Assembly (NCBI GenBank): GCA_030646595.1 | Contig: JAUSKS010000227.1 | Location: 1-7,308, forward strand | DNA length: 7,308 nt | From: Gallionellaceae bacterium | Lineage (GTDB): Bacteria; Pseudomonadota; Gammaproteobacteria; Burkholderiales; Gallionellaceae | Direction of reading: 5' to 3' | Shown here: positions 1 through 6,971 of the stretch, in pieces | How positions within the stretch are numbered: position 1 is the stretch's first letter | How the letters are laid out: the number at the start of each line of letters is the position of its first letter | Position numbers and translations under genes: made by a program | The notes under the pieces: model-generated | The model's database searches: none | What the model saw: the letters and a program-made list of their open reading frames with translations, nothing else | What the model was told of the DNA's origin: nothing

Positions 1-219
1 ACGCATACTGGTCAGCCGCGCCGGCGCTTGCTGCGGGCTAAAAAACTCGCGCGGATGAGGCTCAAATACCAGCACTGCTGATGGCAAACTGCGCGCTTGT
101 GCTGCTGTGCGCAATTCCTTCAGCAATGCCTGATGACCCAGATGCACACCATCGAAATTACCGATGGTGAGTGCAACCGGCTGAGAATCCGGAGAATAAA
201 GTCCGCGTAGAATTAACAT
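1..219 (-). CDS. ribF: Bifunctional riboflavin kinase / FAD synthetase, N-terminal part (partial)
   Basis: RibF phosphorylates riboflavin to FMN and adenylylates FMN to FAD in the cytoplasm. The window holds the first 73 codons; the rest lies off the left edge. The translation starts MLILRGLYSPDSQPVALTIG and carries the nucleotidyl-transferase signature GNFDGVHLGH at residues 20-29, followed by FEPHPREFF at residues 52-60, both diagnostic of the FAD synthetase domain. The ATG at 217-219 is chosen because it sits about 19 residues before the GNFDG motif, as is usual in the family, and no other plausible start precedes that motif. No Shine-Dalgarno sequence is visible; a TATAAT box lies only 8 bases upstream, so the message may be leaderless. 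The gene is co-oriented with tldD, 110 bp downstream of its stop. The C-terminal riboflavin kinase domain cannot be checked here. Confidence 0.95.
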   Translation of the reverse strand, partial: MLILRGLYSPDSQPVALTIGNFDGVHLGHQALLKELRTAAQARSLPSAVLVFEPHPREFFSPQQAPARLTSMR

Positions 220-227
220 GGGCGCGG

Positions 228-257
228 ATTATACCGTGACAAGGTGACAGGTGACAG
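228..257 (-). promoter_or_regulatory. Putative sigma70-type promoter of ribF
   Basis: On the minus strand a perfect TATAAT (228-233) lies just before ribF. The best -35 candidate is CTGTCA at 252-257 with an 18-bp spacer, matching 4 of 6 bases of TTGACA; it falls inside the 7-bp tandem repeat. Only 8 bases separate the -10 box from the ribF ATG, so a start site at the normal distance would fall on or within about three bases of the A of ATG. The -10 box is seen directly; promoter activity is inferred. Confidence 0.55.
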
Positions 258-276
258 GTGACAGGTGACAGGTGAT
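242..276. repeat. Tandem 7-bp repeat (AGGTGAC), five copies
   Basis: Four exact copies of AGGTGAC (242-248, 249-255, 256-262, 263-269) are followed by a fifth, AGGTGAT (270-276). A further GTGAC core sits just before the array at 236-240. The array occupies the -35 and upstream region of the putative ribF promoter. A perfect short array of this kind is prone to copy-number change by replication slippage. It lies between genes and encodes nothing. Confidence 0.9.
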
Positions 277-295
277 TAGTAGCCGAGGCTTTTTT

Positions 296-333
296 GTCAC
301 CCCGTCACCCGTCACTCATCACCGTTTTGTCAC
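296..333. repeat. Inverted copies of the GTGAC heptamer flanking the tldD stop
   Basis: The reverse-complement core GTCAC recurs at 296, 304, 311 and 329, with a variant ATCAC at 318, spaced 7 to 8 bp apart except for the last. These face the direct array at 242-276, so the minus-strand transcript after tldD could fold into a long imperfect stem, with several GGTGAC/GTCACC pairings around a loop of about 20 bases. The rightmost copy contains the tldD TGA stop codon. There is no clean GC stem followed by a U-tract on the minus strand, so I do not call it a terminator; it may still insulate tldD from ribF. Confidence 0.7.
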
Positions 334-1772
334 GCTGTACCCCCCACCGTCAGCCCATCTATCCGCACCGTCGGTTGTCCTACGCCAACTGGCACACTTT
401 GCCCTTCCTTGCCGCACGTGCCGACACCGGGATCCAGCGCCATGTCATTGCCTATCATCGAAACACGAGTCAACGCTTCCGGGCCATTGCCGATCAATGT
501 CGCGCCCTTCACTGGATAAGTGATCTTGCCGTCTTCTATCATGTAGGCTTCGGCGGTGGAAAATACAAATTTACCACTGGTGATATCTACCTGGCCACCG
601 CCAAAATTGGCGGCATACAAACCATGTTTAACCGAGGCGATGATTTCCTGCGGATCACGGCTACCATTAAGCATGGTGGTGTTGGTCATGCGCGGCATGG
701 GCAGATGAGCAAAGGATTCACGTCGCCCGTTGCCAGTGACGCCCACGCCCATCAGGCGCGCATTCAGCGTGTCCTGCAAATAGCCTTTGAGAATGCCATC
801 TTCTATCAGCACGGTGCGTTGCGTAGGGTTGCCCTCGTCATCCATTTGCAGCGAGCCACGTCGATTGGCAATGGTGCCATCGTCCACAACAGTGACGCCC
901 TTAGCCGCCACGCGCTCTCCAATACGGCCCGAAAATGTAGAGCTGCCCTTGCGATTAAAATCACCTTCCAGGCCGTGGCCCACCGCTTCGTGCAACAGAA
1001 TACCGGGCCAGCCCGAACCCAGCACCACGGTCATGTTACCGGCTGGGGCAGGCCGCGCATCCAGATTAACTACCGCCTGATGTACAGCCTTGGCCGCATA
1101 GTCACGCAATACCTCGTCATTGAAATGCGCATAGTCAAACCGTCCGCCGCCTCCGGCTGAGCCCTGTTCACGCTTGCCATTGCTTTCCACGATCACCTGC
1201 AAAGACAGACGCACCAATGGCCGGATATCGGCATTCAGCAAACCATCGCTGCGCGCCACCAGGATGACTTCATATTCGCCTGCCAGGCCCGCCATCACTT
1301 GCGTCACGCGCGGATCAAGCGCGCGTGCATAGCGTTCCAGCCGTTCCAGCAACGCTACCTTGTCGCTGGAATCAAAGTTGGCAATGGGATCATGTGGTAA
1401 ATACAGATCATGCTGACCACCGCCATGCAGCATCGGTACTTTATTTGTACCACCTTGGCGCGCAATCGCACGTGTGGTCAGCGCCGCACTTTCCAGTGCA
1501 TCCAGACTGATGTCGTCGGAATAGGCAAAAGCCGTTTTTTCGCCACTCACCGCGCGCACCCCGACTCCCTGCTCAATACCAAAACTGCCGGATTTGACGA
1601 TACCCTCTTCCAGCGACCAACTCTCGGCACGGCTATATTGAAAATATAGATCGGCATAATCCACGCGGTGCGCCAGCATTGTGCTGAATACCTGCTCCAG
1701 ATGATGCGTTTCCAGTGCATAGGGAGTCAGCAGTGACTGCTGGGCAAGGACAAGCAAGGAATTATTTTTCAT
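330..1772 (-). CDS. tldD: Zinc metalloprotease subunit TldD
   Basis: TldD is the catalytic half of the cytoplasmic TldD/TldE (PmbA) protease, which degrades unfolded peptides and, in E. coli, trims the microcin B17 precursor and degrades the CcdA antitoxin. The protein is 480 aa, essentially the usual length (481 in E. coli). The zinc motif HEAVGH is at residues 261-266, in the family context [14 protein letters not shown]. The C-terminal GTCGKEGQ segment supplies Cys453, matching the third metal ligand known in the family. The N-terminal domain (about residues 1-230) has the expected YADLYFQ and VGVRA segments. The ATG at 1770-1772 lies 5 bp after the nitrilase stop, implying co-transcription or translational coupling; no strong Shine-Dalgarno sequence is visible. 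TldE is not in this window, so the partner must be encoded elsewhere. No frameshift or missing key residue is seen. Confidence 0.97.
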   Translation of the reverse strand: MKNNSLLVLAQQSLLTPYALETHHLEQVFSTMLAHRVDYADLYFQYSRAESWSLEEGIVKSGSFGIEQGVGVRAVSGEKTAFAYSDDISLDALESAALTTRAIARQGGTNKVPMLHGGGQHDLYLPHDPIANFDSSDKVALLERLERYARALDPRVTQVMAGLAGEYEVILVARSDGLLNADIRPLVRLSLQVIVESNGKREQGSAGGGGRFDYAHFNDEVLRDYAAKAVHQAVVNLDARPAPAGNMTVVLGSGWPGILLHEAVGHGLEGDFNRKGSSTFSGRIGERVAAKGVTVVDDGTIANRRGSLQMDDEGNPTQRTVLIEDGILKGYLQDTLNARLMGVGVTGNGRRESFAHLPMPRMTNTTMLNGSRDPQEIIASVKHGLYAANFGGGQVDITSGKFVFSTAEAYMIEDGKITYPVKGATLIGNGPEALTRVSMIGNDMALDPGVGTCGKEGQSVPVGVGQPTVRIDGLTVGGTA

Positions 1773-1777
1773 GAGAT

Positions 1778-2629
1778 TTACTGGTTAAGAATACGGTGTG
1801 ACAAAGCTGGCAAGCTGGCGCGCAGGCTGGCTTGATAGGATGGATTGACATCGGCAATAACAATGCCGGAACCACGCGGCAGCCTGTCCAGCACCCGTCC
1901 CCACGGGTCTACGATCATGCTGTTGCCATGTGTCTCACGGCCATTCAGGTGATACCCCCCTTGCGCGGCGGCAATGACATAAGCCAGATTTTCGATGGCG
2001 CGGGCGCGCACCAGCACTTCCCAGTGCATCTTGCCGGTAGTTTCGGTAAAAGCGGAGGGCAGCGCGATGATGTCCACATTTTTCATCGCGCGAAATAATT
2101 CGGGAAAACGTAAATCGTAACAGACAGCAAGACCGATGCGTCCAAAGGGGCTGTCCACTACCACGATCTGCCGTCCCGGCTCTATCGTGCGCCCTTCATG
2201 ATAATGCTCGTTGCCCAGATCCAGGTTGAACAAATGGATCTTGTCGTAGCGCGCTACCTGTGTACCTAGTTCATCATATACCAGGCAACTGTTCAGCACT
2301 TTGTCGTCGGTGCTGGCAGCCAGCGGAATGGAGCCGCCGACCAGCCAGATTTTATGTTTGCGCGCAGTGGTGCTTAAAAAATTCTGTATCTGGCCGCTGC
2401 CCATCTGCTCGCGCACGGCCACCTTGTCCATTTCATTCATCCCCATAATGGGAAAATATTCCGGCAACACGATCAAGCGCGCGCCCTGTCCCACAGCTAT
2501 TTCGATCAGCCGCCGCGCCTCGTTCAAATTGCCGTCCACATTCGGCCCCGATGCCATTTGCACCGCAGCGACTTTAAATACCTGGGATTGCGCAGCGATA
2601 CGCTGCTGAGTGGAGCTTGCGTCTAACAT
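1778..2629 (-). CDS. Carbon-nitrogen hydrolase, Nit1-type (probable deaminated glutathione amidase)
   Basis: This is a 283-aa nitrilase-superfamily amidase with the complete catalytic triad: Glu57 in LIVLPEYFP, Lys130 in YDKIHLF and Cys170 in [15 protein letters not shown]. The segment [13 protein letters not shown] (202-214), followed by AAAQGG and a DPWG motif near residue 241, resembles Nit1/YbeM proteins more than Nit2, so the likely reaction is hydrolysis of deaminated glutathione, a side product of transaminases. That substrate is inferred from similarity. The start is supported by AGGAAAA just upstream, the clearest ribosome binding site in the window. A short non-conserved leader (residues 1-17) precedes the conserved FKVAAVQM strand. 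It precedes tldD by 5 bp on the same strand, an arrangement I recall as common in betaproteobacteria downstream of yhdP. It is probably a soluble cytoplasmic enzyme; no signal peptide is seen. Confidence 0.93.
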   Translation of the reverse strand: MLDASSTQQRIAAQSQVFKVAAVQMASGPNVDGNLNEARRLIEIAVGQGARLIVLPEYFPIMGMNEMDKVAVREQMGSGQIQNFLSTTARKHKIWLVGGSIPLAASTDDKVLNSCLVYDELGTQVARYDKIHLFNLDLGNEHYHEGRTIEPGRQIVVVDSPFGRIGLAVCYDLRFPELFRAMKNVDIIALPSAFTETTGKMHWEVLVRARAIENLAYVIAAAQGGYHLNGRETHGNSMIVDPWGRVLDRLPRGSGIVIADVNPSYQASLRASLPALSHRILNQ

Positions 2630-2633
2630 GATG

Positions 2634-2640
2634 TTTTCCT
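2634..2640 (-). promoter_or_regulatory. Ribosome binding site of the nitrilase gene
   Basis: On the minus strand AGGAAAA precedes the ATG at 2627-2629, with 7 bases between AGGA and the start codon. This fixes the nitrilase start and contrasts with ribF, tldD, yhdP and glnE, where no good Shine-Dalgarno sequence is visible. Confidence 0.7.
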
Positions 2641-2660
2641 AAGCCGGACAAACCGGAACC

Positions 2661-2689
2661 AAAAAATATTCTCCCGCAGAGGTGCAGGG
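2661..2689 (-). terminator. Weak candidate hairpin with T-run upstream of the nitrilase gene
   Basis: On the minus strand CCCTGCA, a 4-base loop and TGCGGG form a 6-bp stem with one bulged base (2673-2689), followed after a few bases by a run of six T (2661-2666). It could act as a terminator or attenuator about 35 bp before the nitrilase start. The stem is short and the T-run is displaced, so this is weak. The GCAGAG-like bases may instead be a decayed extension of the adjacent CACAGAG repeat. Confidence 0.2.
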
Positions 2690-2705
2690 AAAACCAACCC
2701 AGAAA

Positions 2706-2833
2706 GCCACAGAGATCACAGAGGACACAGAGAAAATGGCGGAGTCCACACATTTTGTGTGTTTACTGAATGGGTAGGGCAGCTTTAACGTCATTCCATT
2801 GCTTCTCTCTGTGATCTCTGTGTACTCTGTGGC
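2706..2833. repeat. Palindromic CACAGAG repeat element (two arms of three 9-mers)
   Basis: The left arm (2706-2732) is three 9-mers: gcCACAGAG, atCACAGAG with one base shift-free spacing, and gaCACAGAG. The right arm (2807-2833) is the reverse complement of the same design with dinucleotides gc, ta and at. The arms pair at 23 of 27 positions, the outermost 9-mer perfectly, and every mismatch falls in the variable dinucleotide. They are separated by 74 bp that contains its own hairpin. Similar CACAGAG-rich palindromes are, from memory, common between genes in many environmental proteobacteria. No transposase or target duplication is seen, so mobility is unproven. Transcribed from yhdP it would form a long RNA stem. 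Confidence 0.85.
2747..2761. repeat. Small hairpin inside the CACAGAG palindrome
   Basis: CACACA (2747-2752), loop TTT, TGTGTG (2756-2761) make a perfect 6-bp stem with a 3-base loop, about 14 bases from the left arm of the larger palindrome. It lies in the left part of the 74-bp spacer, not at its exact centre. Confidence 0.6.
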
Positions 2834-2920
2834 CATTTGCTTTTTCTGGAATTAACCATTGTTTCCGTTACTTTATCGCGCCTTCGTACGACAATTCTTC
2901 TCACACATTGCGAAGACATA

Positions 2921-2953
2921 ACTTGTTAGAGACTAAAGTGCAACAAGTGCAAC
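2921..2953. repeat. Hairpin and 9-bp tandem duplication just after the yhdP stop
   Basis: ACTTGTT (2921-2927) and AACAAGT (2942-2948) are perfect 7-bp inverted repeats with a 14-base loop, 8 bp beyond the yhdP stop. Overlapping them, the 9-mer AAGTGCAAC occurs twice in tandem (2936-2944, 2945-2953). There is no T-run after the stem on the minus strand, so a Rho-independent terminator is not supported; the stem could protect the yhdP mRNA end. Confidence 0.45.
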
Positions 2954-2956
2954 TGA

Positions 2957-5900
2957 TTATTTGACAGGCTTATTTCTTGCGACCTTCTCCACCTGGGGTG
3001 TCGCCCACATGCCGCTGACATTGTATTCAAATGACACCAATTTATCGAGCGGTTCACGCAATATCTTGTTGGCCAGAAAAACGCCCACGCCTACTGCCGG
3101 CCCGGCGGCCAATGCGCCCAACAAGGACACGCTATTGCCTACTGTGGGCAAAATCAGCACGCGTAAGTTCAATGTCTCTTTATCCAGATCAACCTGGCCT
3201 AGCATGGTGGCCTTGGCTGCCGAACCTTCGATCTTGAAATCCTGGGTAGACAGGATACCCTGCTTGATTTGCGCCGTGCCATTAATGCTGTCAAATGCAA
3301 AACCTGCACTGAAAACATCGGCAAAATCCAATGTGATATGTCTGGGCAAAGCCTGCAGACTCAAGATTCCCAGCAGCTTGCCTACGCCAGGGTCGATTTT
3401 CAGGAATTGTCCTTTTCCGGTATCCAGTTTCAATGTGCCATCCAGAATGGCATAGCTGAATTGCGGCGGCCCTCCCGCCCATGCAAATGATCCTTCCAGT
3501 TTGCCGCTGCCACGCTTGACACTGTTGGGATAGCCGGAACGGGCGAGTATATTGCCGACATTGCTGATTTCCAGTTTGAGGTTAAGCTGGGTACGTTCCG
3601 CCCCGGCTGAGGAATACCACTTCCCATCTGCAGTCAGCGTCCCATCCGGATTACTCAGGCGCACACGCTCCACTACCCAGTCGCGTTCATGCTGCTGCGC
3701 CAAAAATTCCAGTTTGCCTAGTGGATTGCCATTCAACAGTATGCTGTCCACCGTCAGATCCAGCGCAGGAAACTCGGTGCTGACGGTGTGTTCCGGCAAA
3801 TCTGCATGTGTCGGTATTTTTTTATTCTTTTCGTTTATTTGCTTACCTGATGCTCCCTGAGTTATCGGGCTATTTATTGTGGGCTCTTTATAGTCAGCAT
3901 CCTTGTCCAGTGCCACACTCCTTAGATGTGCCAGCAGCTTGCCCTGTCCTGGCGCCTGCCATTTCACTTCGCCATTGATCGCTGCCGACGCCAGTTGTGC
4001 AATCAACATGCCATTACGGCTATTGGCATTGATGCGCAGGTCATCTGTTTTGTAACCATAGCCACTGATCTTCTGAATCAGCAGATTAATCGCAGAAATC
4101 GTAATCGGCATGGACGGTTCTGCTTGCGCGGAATTATTGCCACTGAGCAAGGTTCCCCAACCTTCCAGTGATAGCCTGGGCAGTGTACCGCTGAGCGTTA
4201 GGCCATTGCGCGTCGGCCATTTACCGGGCTTGCCAAAGCTGATCAACCCCCGCTTGATACTCCTTGTGCCATTATTCTCCACTCGCAATAATTGCGCGTG
4301 GAGAAAATTACTATATTGCAGAAACACCCTGTCCTGCTTCATATCGATCGATTTTTTCTCCAGGCGCAACAGCAGGGATTCATCCGCACGCTTGGCAAAA
4401 GGCGCAGGCAGATCGGAACTCAAACCCAGCAGGTCAGCCGTGAGGACTACGTTGGCTTGTTTATCCTGTACCGTTATTTCCCCTTCCCATGAATTGCCAC
4501 CATGCAGATAATGCAATAGCGGATGCGCTTCACTTTGATGCAGCACATCCATATCAGTGCGGCCTGACGCCTGTGCATGAATGCTGCCGCCTGCACCGCT
4601 TTTTACGGTAAACGCAGCCGTTCCTCCCAATACCTGCGCTGTCGCATTCTGGGTATGCAATGCCGTTTCGGTAAATATCAAGTCACCATTGGTTTTCTTC
4701 AAGGTGGGCAAGCCGCGGCCAAAATCCACCTCGTTCTCCAGAAAACGATAATTGCCGGAAACAGTCACCGGCTTGCCACCACGCAGCGGAACATCCACCG
4801 CCAGTTTCAAAATGCCATTCCCCCGCACCTTGATACCATCGGTAAAGCCTTTTATATAGCCGCGTACCGGGCTTTGCTGAATAAAATCCAGGCTACGCCG
4901 GGTCTCGTCCACTGCCTCGCCGCGTATTTGCAAAACCAGCTCTGGACTGAGCATATCGGGCAGCACCACGCTTACTTTTTGCAGTTTTCCGCCTGCCGTC
5001 ATGGCTGTTGGGGCTGTCACCTCCAGGCGTTTTCCATGTATCAACAATTCGGCATTACCCTGCTCTATGCGCGGCCATCCAGCAACATATTCCACTGCCA
5101 CACCTTGGGCATGCGCACTAATTTTAAAAACACCCTTGCGGTCTCCCTCAAATGGAAAGTCGCGCATATCACCTTGCAGGCGCAGGGCGAACTGATCCGC
5201 CTGGCCATCCACTAGCCCGTGACGCACCCAGGTATGCGCCGTGCCGCCCAATGCGTGTAATGGAATATAACGGTAAGTCTGACGAACTGCGGCGCGCGTC
5301 AGGTTAACATTCAGATCAATCAGGCCGGGGCCTTGCGCCAAGGTTTGATAGCTGCCGGAAAAATTACCGGCCAGATCGGCATTGGCAGCGGCCACATTAT
5401 TAAATTTAATTTCCACCCCACGTTCGTTTTTCTGCCACACAACTTGCGCATTGAAGGTATCGAACAGCAAGGGCTCCACCATAATCTGCGGCGCATCTAC
5501 TGCCATATTGTGTGCATACAGTGACAGCGACCCGCTGGCATCGCTGCCATTGATCTGGCCAGTCAATCCGGAAAATCCGGGGAAATTATCCACACGCCGT
5601 AACGACATTTCATTGAAGCGTGCCTTGACTTCATAATGCAGCAACTGCTGAGCATTGCCCTGCCATTTCAGTTGCAGATCGGAAACATGCCCCTGCGGCG
5701 CAAAGGCCGCTAATTGCTCCTTCAGCTTGTATTGCAGTGGCAAAAAATCGGTCAGACTGGTCAGACTGGTCAGTTCCAGCGTATTGGCGCGTATCTCGCC
5801 ACCAGCCACCTGCTCGCCGTTGGCTTCATCCAGACGCAAATAGAAATCGGTCGGCGGCAACAGTAAACCATCATTCATCTGTAAGGAAAATTTACGCGTA

Positions 5901-6904
5901 ACCACTTCAAACCCCTGCACCCGGTTCTGCCACGCCAGCCGCCCACGCAGTTCATGCACATCCAGCGGCGGTAGATCATCCGCCAATTGCGTTTGCACCT
6001 CGGCCAGGGCCAGGTCAGCGGTCAAGTGTTGTACCCGACCCTGCTCCACGCCCAGCCAGCCACGCACGGCTCCGCGCCCGCGCTTAAGTGCGATAGGCAA
6101 AGGCAGCCAGGTGCGCCATGCGGCGACATCGGCATAATCAAGCTGGGCATACAGCTCACCGCTCCAGGAATACAGATCATCAAAACTGCTGCCATCAAAA
6201 CTGCCGCGCACATCCAATTGTGCCGATAATTCCGCAGGTGGTTGAGCATGCAATGCAAAACGGTGTCTACGCTCGGGGTTGCCAATCAAGCCACTATTTT
6301 TAATGAACTCCAGGCTGTCGAGAAACCCGCTATTCTCTATGATCAGGTTAACCTGGTTTAATGCCAGTGGCGGTGCAGCCCGCTGGTCGTCCTGCCAGAT
6401 AATGCGCGCATCGCGCACTACAATGCGTGATTGATGCAGCAACCAGTCCGCTGCCGAAGACTGACCGGAAATCTGGGCCGACATATCCACCCCGGCAATA
6501 TGCAACAGCCCTTGCGCATCACGCTTCACCAGCAGATCAGGACCATCAATTTCCAGGCTGTATAACCGTATCTCGCCCGCCAGCAAGGTCATCCACGACA
6601 GCACATTGTCCACATGCGGCAAGGCCAGTGCGGTTTGCCCTTGTTTATCCAGAATACGCACATCGGAAAATATCAGATGCGGACGCAGACTGCGCCAGTC
6701 GGCCTCGATCTTGCCTATTGTCACCGGTTGCCCGATGATCTGACTGGCACTGGCAGTAATATCGTCATGATAACGCTCAATGTCCGGCAGCACCCAGTAG
6801 CGCAGCGCCAGCAATGCTCCGGCACCCAGGCACAGTAGCAGCACTGCGCCGATCAGCATAATGCGGGTTAACAGGCGCGCAACATGCAGCGAAATTCTCA
6901 ACAT
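2957..6904 (-). CDS. yhdP: YhdP family AsmA-like envelope protein
   Basis: This 1315-aa protein belongs to the YhdP family of AsmA-like bridge proteins. In E. coli YhdP (1266 aa), TamB and YdbH act redundantly in moving phospholipid from the inner to the outer membrane through the periplasm. Here an N-terminal signal anchor spans about residues 12-36, after Arg3, Arg10 and Arg14, which predicts an N-in, periplasmic-body topology. The long middle is rich in alternating beta strands typical of the family (DUF3971-like region), and the C-terminal AsmA-like part ends with the conserved segment containing AGPAVGVGVFLANKIL, then SFEYNVSGMWATPQVEKV. Residues about 1001-1044 form a lysine/asparagine/proline-rich low-complexity linker. 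A 9-bp in-frame repeat gives LTSLTSLT at 378-385. The start follows the family pattern of a short basic leader before the membrane helix; no clear Shine-Dalgarno sequence is present. It is divergent from glnE, 67 bp away. Confidence 0.93.
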   Translation of the reverse strand: MLRISLHVARLLTRIMLIGAVLLLCLGAGALLALRYWVLPDIERYHDDITASASQIIGQPVTIGKIEADWRSLRPHLIFSDVRILDKQGQTALALPHVDNVLSWMTLLAGEIRLYSLEIDGPDLLVKRDAQGLLHIAGVDMSAQISGQSSAADWLLHQSRIVVRDARIIWQDDQRAAPPLALNQVNLIIENSGFLDSLEFIKNSGLIGNPERRHRFALHAQPPAELSAQLDVRGSFDGSSFDDLYSWSGELYAQLDYADVAAWRTWLPLPIALKRGRGAVRGWLGVEQGRVQHLTADLALAEVQTQLADDLPPLDVHELRGRLAWQNRVQGFEVVTRKFSLQMNDGLLLPPTDFYLRLDEANGEQVAGGEIRANTLELTSLTSLTDFLPLQYKLKEQLAAFAPQGHVSDLQLKWQGNAQQLLHYEVKARFNEMSLRRVDNFPGFSGLTGQINGSDASGSLSLYAHNMAVDAPQIMVEPLLFDTFNAQVVWQKNERGVEIKFNNVAAANADLAGNFSGSYQTLAQGPGLIDLNVNLTRAAVRQTYRYIPLHALGGTAHTWVRHGLVDGQADQFALRLQGDMRDFPFEGDRKGVFKISAHAQGVAVEYVAGWPRIEQGNAELLIHGKRLEVTAPTAMTAGGKLQKVSVVLPDMLSPELVLQIRGEAVDETRRSLDFIQQSPVRGYIKGFTDGIKVRGNGILKLAVDVPLRGGKPVTVSGNYRFLENEVDFGRGLPTLKKTNGDLIFTETALHTQNATAQVLGGTAAFTVKSGAGGSIHAQASGRTDMDVLHQSEAHPLLHYLHGGNSWEGEITVQDKQANVVLTADLLGLSSDLPAPFAKRADESLLLRLEKKSIDMKQDRVFLQYSNFLHAQLLRVENNGTRSIKRGLISFGKPGKWPTRNGLTLSGTLPRLSLEGWGTLLSGNNSAQAEPSMPITISAINLLIQKISGYGYKTDDLRINANSRNGMLIAQLASAAINGEVKWQAPGQGKLLAHLRSVALDKDADYKEPTINSPITQGASGKQINEKNKKIPTHADLPEHTVSTEFPALDLTVDSILLNGNPLGKLEFLAQQHERDWVVERVRLSNPDGTLTADGKWYSSAGAERTQLNLKLEISNVGNILARSGYPNSVKRGSGKLEGSFAWAGGPPQFSYAILDGTLKLDTGKGQFLKIDPGVGKLLGILSLQALPRHITLDFADVFSAGFAFDSINGTAQIKQGILSTQDFKIEGSAAKATMLGQVDLDKETLNLRVLILPTVGNSVSLLGALAAGPAVGVGVFLANKILREPLDKLVSFEYNVSGMWATPQVEKVARNKPVK
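5750..5773. repeat. In-frame 9-bp tandem repeat within yhdP
   Basis: GGTCAGACT occurs at 5750-5758 and 5759-5767, followed by a partial GGTCAG (5768-5773). Being 9 bp long it keeps the reading frame and encodes Leu-Thr-Ser twice plus Leu-Thr (residues 378-385 of YhdP). It looks like a recent slippage duplication. Confidence 0.85.
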
Positions 6905-6930
6905 ACAGCAGTGTGGTTGTGCATAACATC

Positions 6931-6936
6931 TATAAT
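6931..6936 (+). promoter_or_regulatory. Candidate -10 box for glnE in the divergent intergenic region
   Basis: A perfect TATAAT lies 35 bases before the glnE ATG, which would give a leader of roughly 25-30 bases. No good -35 hexamer occurs at 16-18 bp (GCAGTG at 17 bp is poor), so an activator or another sigma factor may be needed, or the match is chance. The yhdP promoter should lie in the same 67 bp on the other strand, but I see no convincing pair of boxes for it. Confidence 0.4.
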
Positions 6937-6971
6937 CAAGACTTCAAGAGCAGCCATTTTAGCCTTGTACC

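Larger units (their letters stand above)
2630..2956. other. 327-bp non-coding gap between yhdP and the nitrilase gene
   Basis: This gap separates two co-oriented genes. From the yhdP side it holds a short hairpin/tandem duplication (2921-2953), about 85 bp of unremarkable AT-leaning sequence (2837-2920), the CACAGAG palindrome (2706-2833), a small imperfect GC hairpin (2661-2689) and the nitrilase ribosome binding site. No convincing sigma70 promoter for the nitrilase gene could be picked out. The only open frame of note (2639-2836, minus, 65 codons) is a translation of the repeat and not a credible gene. Confidence 0.75.

Noticed and set aside
281..295. Plus-strand AGCC-GA-GGCT followed by six T, resembling a terminator
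   Set aside because: The loop would be only 2 bases, the stem 4 bp, and no plus-strand gene lies upstream. On the minus strand, where the genes read, the T-run would be A.
294..1160. 288-codon plus-strand frame opposite tldD
   Set aside because: It lies antisense to well-conserved tldD, covers its catalytic region, and its translation has no recognisable family; it is a shadow of codon bias on the other strand.
2706..2833. CRISPR array or insertion sequence as an explanation of the CACAGAG repeat
   Set aside because: The units are 9 bp, contiguous and in facing arms with no unique spacers. There is no cas gene, transposase or target-site duplication nearby.
2639..2836. 65-codon minus-strand frame upstream of the nitrilase gene
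   Set aside because: Its two ends are direct translations of the CACAGAG palindrome (TEYTEITE and SVSSVISV). The 9-bp unit keeps a frame open by arithmetic. There is no good ribosome binding site and no recognisable domain.
4577..5215. 212-codon plus-strand frame opposite yhdP
   Set aside because: It is antisense to the continuous YhdP frame, with no start signal and no domain features.
6942..6947. Minus-strand TTGAAG as a -35 box for yhdP
   Set aside because: At 16-17 bp spacing the opposite box (TATGCA or ATGCAC) is too far from TATAAT to support a call.
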